This document shows positions 52,367 to 60,090 of a DNA stretch of 64,000 nucleotides, in pieces. This stretch comes from VXNE01 sp963664635 (lineage in GTDB: Bacteria > Pseudomonadota > Gammaproteobacteria > Pseudomonadales > Azotimanducaceae). Under the pieces are notes generated by a model. That model saw nothing but the letters and a program-made list of their open reading frames with translations. It was not told where the DNA came from and made no database searches. The first letter of the stretch is position 1. Each line of letters opens with the position of its first letter. The stretch covers positions 2,604,001-2,668,000 of the forward strand of contig OY761542.1 of the NCBI GenBank assembly GCA_963664635.1, written 5' to 3'. Both the position numbers and the translations under genes were made by a program.

Positions 52367-52437
52367 CGATGAAGGCCTGCGCGACGCGTTCGCCCGCGCT
52401 GGCGACGCCGAGAGTGGCCTCGTTCGCAACATGGCCC

Positions 52438-52523
52438 GCGTTTTAGGAAAGCAGGGCACTGTCAAGCGCGATTCGGGGGTCGCTCCGGCCCGGATCGGAC
52501 CTCGCGGCGGCCATTGTCGGCCA
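52438..52523. repeat. Island repeat family, copy 1
   Basis: Contains GCGTTTT, GGGCACTGTCAAGCGCGATT, CGGGGGTCGC and CGGCCCGGATCGGACCTCG. The copy at 61944-62020 agrees at most positions, and a shorter third copy lies at 58981-59070. It sits between the frameshifted gene and the zinc-ribbon gene, in a gap that otherwise holds nothing recognisable. Confidence 0.6.
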
Positions 52524-52606
52524 ACGGACGGAGTGGCCGTCGCGACGGTGGCGAGGGCCGGCGCCGGGGATGCGGCGGCCGGCCCGGGCGCGTTGTGGCG
52601 TCGCGG

Positions 52607-53035
52607 TCAGCCGATCTCGAAGGACCGGCGGGTGCGGATGTCGTCGAGGTCCGGCGTACCGTCGAGTTCGGTGCGGGCGTAGACGGCGTACTCGCCGAAG
52701 CGGGGCTCGATGCGGCGCATGGCGGCGTCGGCGTGGGCTTCGATCTCGTCGCCGTAGGGTCCGAACTCGCAGCCGCCGACGGTCTCGATGTACCAGGCGC
52801 GGATCTGCCGCGGCCACGCTTCCGGCGGCTGGTGCGCGCAGTCCGAGCAGCGCGATTCGCCGGGCATGGCGGCGCGGCGTCCGCAGCGCGTGCAGGCGGC
52901 CCTGGCAGCGAGCCTGGCGTAGCGCTTGCGGGAGTTCGCCGCGGCCTTGTCGAGGCACGGACGACACCTCCGGCGGTCCGGTGCGGCGGGACGGCGGCGG
53001 CAGTGGTTGCAGGTCTGGATGGCAGCGGTGGTCAT
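52607..53035 (-). CDS. Zinc-ribbon/zinc-finger protein, function unknown
   Basis: Product of 142 residues with three CxxC-type pairs: CNHC, CRPC and CTRC ... CSDC between residues 8 and 62, consistent with two treble-clef or ribbon zinc sites. The C-terminal half has no recognised domain. GGAG precedes ATG 53035. This type of Cys-rich N-terminus occurs in phage and island proteins of unknown role. Confidence 0.65.
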   Translation of the reverse strand: MTTAAIQTCNHCRRRPAAPDRRRCRPCLDKAAANSRKRYARLAARAACTRCGRRAAMPGESRCSDCAHQPPEAWPRQIRAWYIETVGGCEFGPYGDEIEAHADAAMRRIEPRFGEYAVYARTELDGTPDLDDIRTRRSFEIG

Positions 53036-53228
53036 GTCGGAACTCCGGCAGTGAAGGAATGCCTGGAGATCGGACGGGCGCGCGCAGGCCGGGCACCCCC
53101 AGGGCCGCAACGCAGTAGAGGACCGGGCGCAGCCGGGTTGCCGGGGCGAGCACGGCCGTCATGCTGGGTGATTCCCTTCACGGGGAAGGCACAGCGGATG
53201 GCGTTCGACTTGAATGCTGGCGGGCGGT

Positions 53229-53247
53229 TGCAACGCACCACGTTGCA
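53229..53247 (+). promoter_or_regulatory. Palindromic operator candidate for higBA
   Basis: TGCAACG / CGTTGCA with a five-base centre lies 14 bp upstream of the higB start codon. A palindrome at this position is the usual binding site for the HigA antitoxin in autoregulation. The 226-bp gap before higB holds no gene. Confidence 0.5.
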
Positions 53248-53261
53248 GGCGACGATAGGCC

Positions 53262-53537
53262 ATGCGGATCAGGCACAAGGGGCTCCGGGCGCTCGCCGAG
53301 CAGGATCGGACGAGCCAGGTGCCCACGGAACTGGCCGCGCGGCTGAGGCGCATCCTGACGGCTCTGGGCGAGGCGCGGCGTCCCGGCGACCTCGCCAGCC
53401 GCCCCGGCTACCGTCTGCATCCGCTGAAGGGCGACATGGCTGGACTGTGGAGCATCAGCGTATCGGGCAACTGGCGCGTGGTGTTCCGGTTCGAGGACAG
53501 CGAGGTGGTCGACGTGGACCTGGTGGACTACCACTGA
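53262..53537 (+). CDS. higB: HigB-type toxin (RelE/ParE superfamily mRNA interferase)
   Basis: Toxin of 91 residues, family size 90-110. The RHKGLRALAEQ start, LHPLKGDMAGLWSISVSGNWRVVFRFED and VDLVDYH end are the HigB/plasmid-maintenance killer signature, including the strands that carry the catalytic residues. It cleaves mRNA on the ribosome unless neutralised by HigA. The toxin gene precedes the antitoxin gene by 18 bp, the usual higBA order. Confidence 0.92.
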   Translation: MRIRHKGLRALAEQDRTSQVPTELAARLRRILTALGEARRPGDLASRPGYRLHPLKGDMAGLWSISVSGNWRVVFRFEDSEVVDVDLVDYH

Positions 53538-53555
53538 GACGAGGAGGAGACGACG

Positions 53556-53813
53556 ATGGCGATGCTGAACCCCTGCCACCCGGGAGAGACCCTGCGCGAC
53601 GATCTGGCGGCGGCGGGGTTGACGGTGACGGACACGGCGGCGCGGCTAGGCTGCACACGGCAGGCGCTGTCGCGGCTGCTGAACGGCAAGGCGGGGATCT
53701 CGCCGGCCATGGCCATCGCGCTGGAGCGGATGGGGTGGAGCAACGCGGCCTACTGGATGCGGTTGCAGGCGGCCTACGACCTGGCCCAGGAGCGGCGCCG
53801 GCAGGCGGCCTGA
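53556..53813 (+). CDS. higA: HigA-type antitoxin (XRE-family HTH)
   Basis: Antitoxin of 85 residues. HPGETLRDDLAAAGLTVTDTA is the family start and LGCTRQALSRLLNGKAGIS the helix-turn-helix. GGAGGAG lies upstream. It binds HigB and, with it, the operator upstream of higB. It sits between higB and a small companion gene 4 bp downstream. Confidence 0.93.
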   Translation: MAMLNPCHPGETLRDDLAAAGLTVTDTAARLGCTRQALSRLLNGKAGISPAMAIALERMGWSNAAYWMRLQAAYDLAQERRRQAA

Positions 53814-53817
53814 ACAC

Positions 53818-54090
53818 ATGACGGCCGACGACTTCCGAGCCGAACTGGCCAGCCTGTTCGAGGCGGCGGCGAACGTCGGGCGCGGCACGATCGTGGTGCG
53901 CGCGGGAGACCTGCACCGGGGGGTGGGCGGCTACCCGGGGACGAACCACCGGATGCCGATGTGCTGCGGCGTGATGTACGCCGAAATGGTCGAAGGGGTC
54001 GACGAGCTTCTGTCGGCGCCGCCGAGCGGCCAGGGCGCGTCGGTGGCGATCGAGTACCTGCTGCCGCGGCCCGGGGCGAACGACGACTGA
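53818..54090 (+). CDS. Small conserved-looking protein of the higBA operon
   Basis: Product of 90 residues starting four bases after higA, so almost certainly the third gene of that operon. The central GDLHRGVGGYPGTNHRMPMCC is a distinctive block with two cysteines and two histidines, and SGQGASVAIEYLLPRPG follows. I recall similar blocks in small proteins and in the C-terminal part of some HNH nucleases from islands, but the function is not established. It might modulate the toxin-antitoxin pair or act in DNA metabolism. Confidence 0.65.
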   Translation: MTADDFRAELASLFEAAANVGRGTIVVRAGDLHRGVGGYPGTNHRMPMCCGVMYAEMVEGVDELLSAPPSGQGASVAIEYLLPRPGANDD

Positions 54091-54145
54091 GCCGCTGCGA
54101 TGGCTGGCCCGCGTTGGGGCTCAGGCGTGGCAGCCCGACGGTCGG

Positions 54146-55093
54146 CTACGAGCAGTAAGTCAAGGTTATGTCCGGGCGCAGGTGTCCCATTTCCTCGGCG
54201 ACGATCGCGAGCGCGAGGTGGTGCTCCGCGTGATGCATCAGTTCCCGCATCCTTGATTGGGCGTACTGGTAGCGCAGCCCATGGGCGCCCTTGCTCTTCC
54301 CCAGCGCCGCCATGCTGGCGCGCGAGAACGACACGCTGAAGGCGTGTCCGCCGCCGACATCGTAGCGTAGCCGGTAGCGGACGCCGCGGTCGACGACGGG
54401 CACCGGGACGTCCAGCCGCCGTTCCTCGAGGCGTTCCGCCAGACCGCGCGGCAATAGCACCTCCCGGACCAGCCCGCCCTTGCCGACAACGGTGTAGATC
54501 ACGCCGTTGCGGCCGGCGAACTTCATGCCCTCGGCGGCGGTGCCCGTGAGGTGCGACCGGTCGCGCCGGTCGTCGGGCGGCTGTTCGGCGGGGCGGCCCA
54601 GAGTGAGCAGCTCGTGGGCCCGGATCCCCGAGGCGTGGGCGATCTCGGTGGCGAGCGCGTTGCGGGGATCCTGCCGGGCGGCGACGGCGCGGACCTGGGC
54701 CGGGGAGTAGGCGCGCGGCCTGGGACGGTGCGGTTCCGTGGACTTCACCACCGGCAGCGTGGCGCCCGGCGGCAGTTGGCCGGTGACGCCGACCATCATC
54801 GCCTGGATCGCCTGCCGCTCCATGTCCAGGGTTTTCTGAGCCACTTCGCCAGCCCGGCCCTTCAGGTAGGCGACGGCGCGCTCGGGCGTCAGCGCGGTCA
54901 GCGCCACATCCAGCCGCGCGGCGATCTGCACCAGCCGCTCCTGGTAGTTCCTCCCGGTGCCGACCGACCGGATGCGCGCGCCCTGCAGGCGCTTGACGAC
55001 GCCGGCGGCCTGCTTCTTCGGATCGCTGGGCTTCGAGCGGAACCGGTGGCGCGGCTGGTCGTGGCCGCGGCGGACGCGGCTACGCCTGGCCAT
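54146..55093 (-). CDS. Second tyrosine recombinase
   Basis: Integrase-like protein of 315 residues. The catalytic Arg is in HASGIRAHELLTL, the His-x-x-Arg is HGLRYQYAQ, and the last motif GHLRPDITLTYC carries the histidine and nucleophile tyrosine a few residues from the C-terminus. GGAAG precedes ATG 55093. It overlaps the upstream HTH gene by 14 bases, so the two act together. It belongs to a different subgroup from the integrase at 50884 and points in the opposite direction, suggesting a nested or stacked mobile unit. Confidence 0.85.
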   Translation of the reverse strand: MARRSRVRRGHDQPRHRFRSKPSDPKKQAAGVVKRLQGARIRSVGTGRNYQERLVQIAARLDVALTALTPERAVAYLKGRAGEVAQKTLDMERQAIQAMMVGVTGQLPPGATLPVVKSTEPHRPRPRAYSPAQVRAVAARQDPRNALATEIAHASGIRAHELLTLGRPAEQPPDDRRDRSHLTGTAAEGMKFAGRNGVIYTVVGKGGLVREVLLPRGLAERLEERRLDVPVPVVDRGVRYRLRYDVGGGHAFSVSFSRASMAALGKSKGAHGLRYQYAQSRMRELMHHAEHHLALAIVAEEMGHLRPDITLTYCS

Positions 55094-55496
55094 TGGCGTG
55101 CTTCCGCAGCCAGCGGGAAACGGTGGAGCGGTCCACCCGCAGCCCGTGCTCGTCGCGCAGCGTCCGGTGGCACTCGCCGATGGTGGCGCCCTGGGCGCGC
55201 AGTCTGAGCACGTGGTAACCATGCTCGTCGATGCTTGAGACGGTCAGGCGCGGAAAGCGCAGCTCCCGGTCGCGGGCCCGGAGTTCGTCGAGGGCGGCGG
55301 CGGCATCGAAGCCGAGGGCGGGATTGACGCGGAGCGTATCCACCTTGGCGAGCCAGCGCCCGGCGGTCGTCGCCGCGACGACGGTGTCGCGCTCGAAGCG
55401 CAGCCAGCGGGTCAACTGGGCGAGCGTGGCCCCGGCCCGCCGCAGGGCGAGCAGTTCGGCTGCGTGGCGGTCGAGCGTCGACCGGCGCTGTCCCAT
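55080..55496 (-). CDS. Helix-turn-helix protein coupled to the second recombinase
   Basis: Product of 138 residues with two probable helix-turn-helix segments: LRRAGATLAQLTRWLRFE near residue 18-35 and LRAQGATIGECHRTLRDEHG with DRSTVSRWLRKH near the C-terminus. No other domain is seen. It likely binds the ends of the mobile unit or regulates the recombinase, with which it overlaps. Related pairs occur in plasmid and island mobile units. Confidence 0.7.
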   Translation of the reverse strand: MGQRRSTLDRHAAELLALRRAGATLAQLTRWLRFERDTVVAATTAGRWLAKVDTLRVNPALGFDAAAALDELRARDRELRFPRLTVSSIDEHGYHVLRLRAQGATIGECHRTLRDEHGLRVDRSTVSRWLRKHANGQA

Positions 55497-56514
55497 GTGC
55501 GTACCTCCGAGCGCACGACCTGTGTGGTGATCCGTAGCCGTTAGAACTATTGCCGCGTTCCAACGCTTCTCTCGAAACGTCCGGATCGACGCGGCTCAGC
55601 GGGATCGGAAGCGCCGTGGCGTTCCTCTCCCGACTCGCCCACGTTCAGTCCTTGATGGACTCGGCCGGGACCGTTCTCGCCGTTGCAGGTGGTTGTCGCG
55701 CTGTGTAGCCGCGCGGGATGCCCTGCCGCATCCCGTCCATGTCGCGTTCGTCACGGTTGCGCACGGACGCCTGAAGCGCCGATGGATCGCATCGGTTGCT
55801 TGCTGCTATGGGCTTGTGGCCCAAACGGTGTGTTGCCGGGACCGCCCGGCTCGACTTCGCGGGCGTGACCCGCCGGAGGCGTGGGTGGCCTCCTGCCGCA
55901 CTGTCGCAGGATCGCTGCGTTGCCCTTGCGGGCCGGGAGCCGTGCGGTCGCCCCGTGGTAGCTGCCTTCGGTCGGCACGTCCCGTGGCCAGCGGGGAATC
56001 AGGTATGGCCAGTCGGCGTTGCGCTGGCCGGAGGGTCGCTCCAGGTCACGCTTTGCGCGGATGTCGCCGCGCCGGAGGCCGCCGTCGCCCCCGGTACGCT
56101 TCGTGTCACATGGCACTTGCTGCGTCTTCACGCGCCGGAGCCGCGTACGGGTGCCCCGGTTCAGGCGTCGGTGCGCCGCTTCTCTGGTGTGGCTAGGACC
56201 GGTCGGTCCAACGTCGCCGCTCCGGTCGGAGCTGGCGGGTAGTGGCGGAGATTATGGGCGACGCCGGGTAATGCGCGCAAATGTGTGCGTGAACGGTTGG
56301 AGAGCGCGCACGAGTCGTCCTGAACTTGGAGCGGCCGGGCCAGAGCGGCGTGCTGCGCGTCAATCAAGATGAGAACGGCTTCTCATCCTGATTGACGCGC
56401 TACAGCGGCGAGCGGCTGGACGACGAGGGGGGACCCCAATGGCTACGAGACATCTGCGCTGGGCCGTCGACGCAGTGTCGTCAAGCCCAATCGGTCGCTC
56501 GTCACGCGTGGGGG
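55497..56514. other. Gene-free stretch of about 1 kb with hairpins
   Basis: No reading frame in this stretch shows protein-like composition. It contains short palindromes such as GGGATG/GCATCC near 55720-55740 and the long hairpin at 56355-56400. It lies between the HTH gene and the promoter of the GIY-YIG operon. It may hold a non-coding RNA, the recombination site of the second recombinase, or decayed sequence. Confidence 0.5.
56355..56400. repeat. Long near-perfect hairpin (21-bp stem, 4-base loop)
   Basis: The left arm 56355-56375 (GCGCGTCAATCAAGATGAGA plus A) pairs with 56380-56400 with one mismatch around a CGGC tetraloop. The arms are less G+C-rich than their surroundings. There is no T-run after it. 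It lies 115 bp upstream of the TTGACA promoter and could be a terminator for leftward or rightward transcription, a recombinase site or a structured RNA. Confidence 0.65.
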
Positions 56515-56544
56515 TTGACACTGCGGCAGGACGTGTAGTGTCAT
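56515..56544 (+). promoter_or_regulatory. Promoter of the GIY-YIG/UDG-fold operon
   Basis: A perfect -35 TTGACA at 56515-56520 is followed by TAGTGT (spacer 15) or TGTCAT (spacer 18) as a -10. The start codon of the first gene lies about 35 bp downstream. A consensus -35 is rare in DNA this G+C-rich, so a real promoter is likely. Confidence 0.6.
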
Positions 56545-56575
56545 TACTTCACGGAAAGATAGTTGGAGAACCACT

Positions 56576-56773
56576 GTGATGACCGATGAAGAGAAGAGCG
56601 CCTTGACGCTCACTGTGTTGCTGACCCTTGCTGTCGAAGGCATCAGGGTGGCCTTTAGTTTCGTGGATCGCAGCTTGGCGCACTGGCAGGGCCGCAAAGA
56701 AGAGGAACGGCGGCGCGCTGCGAGACAAGCGCGTGCCGACAAGGAACCTGAGGGAGAGAGCTATGTCCTCTGA
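56576..56773 (+). CDS. Small single-span membrane protein, first gene of the nuclease operon
   Basis: Product of 65 residues (GTG 56576, or ATG 56579 one codon later) with GGAG upstream. Residues 10-30 are a hydrophobic helix (LTVLLTLAVEGIRVAF) and the rest is a highly charged tail (RKEEERRRAARQARADKE). No known family. Its end overlaps the GIY-YIG gene by 11 bases. A membrane-anchored charged peptide next to a nuclease is a recurrent layout in defence systems, but this is inference. Confidence 0.6.
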   Translation: MMTDEEKSALTLTVLLTLAVEGIRVAFSFVDRSLAHWQGRKEEERRRAARQARADKEPEGESYVL

Positions 56774-57116
56774 CAATCCGTACGGGCCAGGCCGGGCCAA
56801 GCGTTGGGTGAAAGGCGGCACGAGGCTCCCGCCAGGAACGGCCGGAGAGTACCGGATCGTGAAAAAGGAGACGGGCAAGCCACACTACATCGGGGAGTCC
56901 GGAGACCTCGAGCGCCGACTGAATCAGCATACGCGTATGGGGAAGGCTGGGACCACGGACAAGAGCCACCTGTACGACGCGAGCAAGCACGAGATCACCT
57001 ATCAGGTGGCGAAAGCCGGTGCATCGACCGAGGCCCGGCGAGAGCACGAGAGGAGGAAGATCGCTGAGCATGCCCCCTCCTGGAATCTGGACCGCGGGGG
57101 GAGCGGAAGGAGATGA
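56763..57116 (+). CDS. GIY-YIG nuclease domain protein
   Basis: Protein of 117 residues formed almost wholly by a GIY-YIG fold. GEYRI at about residues 28-32 and YIGES at 42-46 are the two halves of the motif, followed by DLERRLNQH with the conserved arginine. The catalytic glutamate is probably in ARREHERRKIAEH and the trailing PSWN matches the usual final Asn. GGGAGAGAG precedes ATG 56763. Compact GIY-YIG nucleases cut DNA in repair, homing or restriction. It overlaps its neighbours on both sides (11 and 4 bases). Confidence 0.82.
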   Translation: MSSDNPYGPGRAKRWVKGGTRLPPGTAGEYRIVKKETGKPHYIGESGDLERRLNQHTRMGKAGTTDKSHLYDASKHEITYQVAKAGASTEARREHERRKIAEHAPSWNLDRGGSGRR

Positions 57117-58207
57117 AGACACACGACGCTCAAGGTCGGCCTGTGCTGACGTTGATTCGGGGTGGGAGACCGCTGGGTGTACAAGATCCGTCTCAAACTC
57201 ATCTGGCGTCAGGTCAGGGGAGAAGTGGTCGCGCGAGTGCACGGGACAATGGGCCCCAATTGATGCCAACCGAGGACAATCGCATGTCAGAGAAAAGCAA
57301 ACTTCCAGAGAGGATCGCCGGGATGGCCTTCGGCACAAACGACCGCCAGAGCATCCAACGCGTGGGCGAGCTCCATAGGGTCTCCGAGTCGCACGTCGTG
57401 CGAAGCTGCGTGGGCATCGGGCTCCTGGTGTATTCGGACATTCGTCTGCGGTCTAGGATCGCGACGGCCGCCAAGGACCATGCGACAAGTGAGCGCGCCG
57501 TGATTCAAGCGGCGGTTCGGCGGGGGTTGGAACGTGCCCGGTTTGGCACGCGCCCGAGTGTGGAGCGCCTGGACAAGGGCGCTGAGGGAGAGCAGCGGCC
57601 TAAGGGCAAGTATCCGAAGCGAATCGCGGGGCTGGCCTTCAGCGTGGACGACTATGAAGCCGTTCGACGGATCAGGGCGAGCCGTGAAGTTTCCGAGGCG
57701 CAGGTTGTGCGAGAGTGCAGTTCGATTGGCTTGGCGATCTATGTGGACGATGAGTTGCGGAGTCGGATCGAAGATGCGGCCTTCCGGCACGGGAGGCGCG
57801 AGCGGGACATCGTCTACAGCGCCATGCAACAAGGGCTGGAGGAGGCCCTTGTCTGGCTTCGGCTGGCTCCGGTATTGCGAATCAGGGACGGACTACGGGC
57901 TGAGGATCCAGGACTTGATTTGAAGCTGACCGAGTACATTCATGCCGTTGGGAGACGAGTCCAGCCGGTGGGTCTCCCGGATCCGCTTTTCGCTGATGAG
58001 AGGGATCGAGGTTGGACGGAATCATCCTTGGAACTGCAAGGCCTCCATGAAACGTTGAGCGAGAGCCCTCTGGACGAGCATGATCGGCTGTTGGCCAGCT
58101 ACCTCGACGGACGTAGTGCTGAGGCGAAGGAGCAAGCTCGGCGATCGTTTGAAGCCCGCCGGTCCGAACTGCTTGAGCTTCGGGGGCTAGGGGACGAGGA
58201 AGTGTGA
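57113..58207 (+). CDS. Protein with two tandem ribbon-helix-helix-like repeats
   Basis: Product of 364 residues. Two repeats of about 80 residues can be seen: one starting LPERIAGMAFGTNDRQSIQR near residue 64 and the other KYPKRIAGLAFSVDDYEAVR near residue 164. Each has a strand-helix-helix pattern ending in VVRxCxxIGL, as in ribbon-helix-helix DNA-binding proteins, then RSRI and a second helix pair. The C-terminal 115 residues are unassigned and acidic. The ATG overlaps the GIY-YIG stop. It could target the nuclease to DNA, or act as an antitoxin-like regulator (inference). Confidence 0.65.
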   Translation: MKTHDAQGRPVLTLIRGGRPLGVQDPSQTHLASGQGRSGRASARDNGPQLMPTEDNRMSEKSKLPERIAGMAFGTNDRQSIQRVGELHRVSESHVVRSCVGIGLLVYSDIRLRSRIATAAKDHATSERAVIQAAVRRGLERARFGTRPSVERLDKGAEGEQRPKGKYPKRIAGLAFSVDDYEAVRRIRASREVSEAQVVRECSSIGLAIYVDDELRSRIEDAAFRHGRRERDIVYSAMQQGLEEALVWLRLAPVLRIRDGLRAEDPGLDLKLTEYIHAVGRRVQPVGLPDPLFADERDRGWTESSLELQGLHETLSESPLDEHDRLLASYLDGRSAEAKEQARRSFEARRSELLELRGLGDEEV

Positions 58208-58232
58208 CGGCTAGGCGTCCGCAAAGGATCAG

Positions 58233-58925
58233 ATGACGGCGATACTTGACCACATTGGGCGCTTGTACGGTTGTTTCGACGCTGGGGACTTCGAGCGCTA
58301 CGTAGTGCGCGACATCTTGCAGGGCGACGACCTCAAGGTCGTGCTTGTGTTCGAGTCGCCCCACCGTGACGAGTTGAAGGACACCAACCCTCAGCGTCTC
58401 CCAGCGGTTGGAGCTACTGGGCGATCCGTGACGAAACTGCTCGATGGGTTGGTCCACCAGACCGGTTCGATGCGTCCACCGATACGAACTGAGCCAATAG
58501 GGCGACTGTGTGGACGACGGGACAACGGATTCGGATGGCTTGGCCTCATGAGTGCCTGTCAGATCCCGCTCCAGAAGAAAGCGTACGACGGCAATGCGGA
58601 GTTGCAGCGCAGCTATGGAAGTCTCTTGGCGGATTTGCAGACTTTCAAGGACGCACTGGATGGCGATGAGGACGCCGACGTCATTGGAGGCGATTTGGGA
58701 CAAGCGATAGCGGCTGTTCTTGCGGAGCGGCTGGGACCAGTTCAGCAGCGCAGGCTGCTACTTGTACCCTGCGGCAGGGTCGCACGAGCCCTATGTGGGG
58801 CGGCAGGCGTTCATGTTGATAGCAGGTTGCCCCGAGTTCCACATCCTTTGGCACCGGATGCTTGGGGGCATGCGCCGGCGCTCGTGGAGATGGCGAGGGT
58901 GATCCGAAGTGTGCTTGAGGACTAG
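58233..58925 (+). CDS. Uracil-DNA-glycosylase-fold protein
   Basis: Protein of 230 residues. VVLVFESPHRDE (Glu near residue 41) followed by GATGRSVTKLL matches motif 1 of family 4/5-like uracil-DNA glycosylases (xVGExPGxxE ... G..G..L..L). LLLVPCGRVARALCG corresponds to the central strand-helix and VPHPLAPDAWGH near residue 205 to the HPS motif, with HPL in place of HPS. AAGGA precedes ATG 58233, 25 bp after the previous gene. The active-site details differ from true UDGs, so the target base is uncertain. A UDG-fold glycosylase that removes modified phage bases is known (Brig1), which makes a defence role plausible. Confidence 0.7.
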   Translation: MTAILDHIGRLYGCFDAGDFERYVVRDILQGDDLKVVLVFESPHRDELKDTNPQRLPAVGATGRSVTKLLDGLVHQTGSMRPPIRTEPIGRLCGRRDNGFGWLGLMSACQIPLQKKAYDGNAELQRSYGSLLADLQTFKDALDGDEDADVIGGDLGQAIAAVLAERLGPVQQRRLLLVPCGRVARALCGAAGVHVDSRLPRVPHPLAPDAWGHAPALVEMARVIRSVLED

Positions 58926-58980
58926 CTCTGGTGCGCCTCACGGTGGACAACGGTCCCGGCTATCAGCCCCGCACGTTCAG

Positions 58981-59070
58981 CACTCTCGAGCGCGTTTCGG
59001 GGCCGGATCGGGCTCCGGATGGGCCATTTTCGGACAACGGGCCGCGTGGCCGCGGCGGCGACCAGGCCGA
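58981..59070. repeat. Island repeat family, copy 2 (partial)
   Basis: Contains CTCGAGCGCGTTTCGGGG, CCGGATCGGGCTCCG and GGGCCATTTTCGGACAACGG, which line up with the copy at 52438-52523 and its downstream part (GGCCATTGTCGGCCAACGG). The start is less conserved. It follows the UDG-fold gene, in the same position relative to a gene end as the other copies. Confidence 0.5.
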
Positions 59071-60090
59071 AGATCGGGCGCTGCATGAGCAGGATCGGGC
59101 ACGGCACAGCGGCAAGCCGGTCGGCCTGGCGGGGGACAAGCGGTCGGCGATGAGTTAGAAATTTCTCGCATCCGACCGATGCTTGTCGGTCGGTCGGCGC
59201 TGAGCGGAATCGCGGGTACCAATCCGGTCATCCTGTTCGCACCCTGTTTCGTCCTTGCGGACGGCGCCGGCACTGTTCTCGCGCTGTTCCTTTGGTCAGT
59301 GGAACGTCTGCGACGCGTTGCGCGTCATCCCGTATTGTTCAGCCGTCGCTGCGCATCGGGGCGTCTCGCTGGGTTACCCGCAGTCTGCCTGATGCGCGCT
59401 CCGGTTGTGTCAGCCGGGATGTTGCTGGAACGGTCGCCACTGGCGACTGCGCCCGTTGGTTCAGCTAGGGTCGTGCTGGGGTCCACGCGGTGGACCCTTC
59501 CCGATGATTTTGCATGGTGGGGAAGCCATGTCCGGGTCACAGATCCCGGCGTCTGTATGCTTGGTGCGGATCGTAGACGCTCCCCGGACCCAGGGCAAGC
59601 GGCGTTTGCGGGTGTGCGTGGCGCATGTTAGTCGCCATCTGTGCGCGAATCTTGGCACAGCCAGCCCCCACGCTGGAACCGGTCCAGACGCGCGCTCGGA
59701 CACGGTGCGCGACTGCGCCGGCGGCGGGCTTCGGCGGCGCCCCGTCGTTCAGGCGCTGGCACAACAAGGCACACGCCGCGGACGCACAAGGTGGCGATCA
59801 GGTGCGCGGCGGGGCTGCACGCGAGATCGTGCGCGGTTCGGCGGAAACCCCGCCCCGACGCCGTGGGACGCGACAGTCAGGTCCGTCCCACAGCGTCGGG
59901 GCGCGCAGAGACGCGGGAAGCGGACCGGACGCGCACCCGGACACGGCGCGGAACATCGCGGCGGGGACGCCGCCGGTGCGCCAACAATCGGTACAATGTC
60001 GCCTCTCGGAGAACGAAAGCGCTAGCAGCCTCGCGCGGGATGGCGAAGCCCGCGCCCCGTAAACGAAAGAGATGACCGTCAGGAGGGCAT
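59071..60090. other. Gene-free stretch of about 1 kb with strong hairpins
   Basis: No frame in this stretch reads like a protein. It contains palindromes GGGTCCA/TGGACCC (near 59478-59496), the 19-bp hairpin at 59852-59902 and GCGCGGG/CCCGCGC (60033-60055), the last just before the ribosome site of the gene at 60091. It may encode a structured RNA or represent decayed mobile DNA. Composition is similar to the other gene-free stretch at 55497-56514. Confidence 0.5.
59852..59902. repeat. Hairpin with 19-bp stem
   Basis: GCCCCGACGCCGTGGGACG at 59852-59870 pairs with 59884-59902 with one mismatch around a 13-base loop. It is the strongest secondary structure in the stretch before the HEPN-like gene. 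There is no poly-T tail. Confidence 0.6.

Noticed and set aside
55497..56514. Possible group II intron or retron RNA in the gene-free stretch
   Set aside because: No reverse transcriptase is present and the domain V/VI-like or msr-msd structures could not be identified.
59159..59640. Short open frames near 59179-59631
   Set aside because: Composition is not protein-like, no ribosome site, and both strands are equally open.
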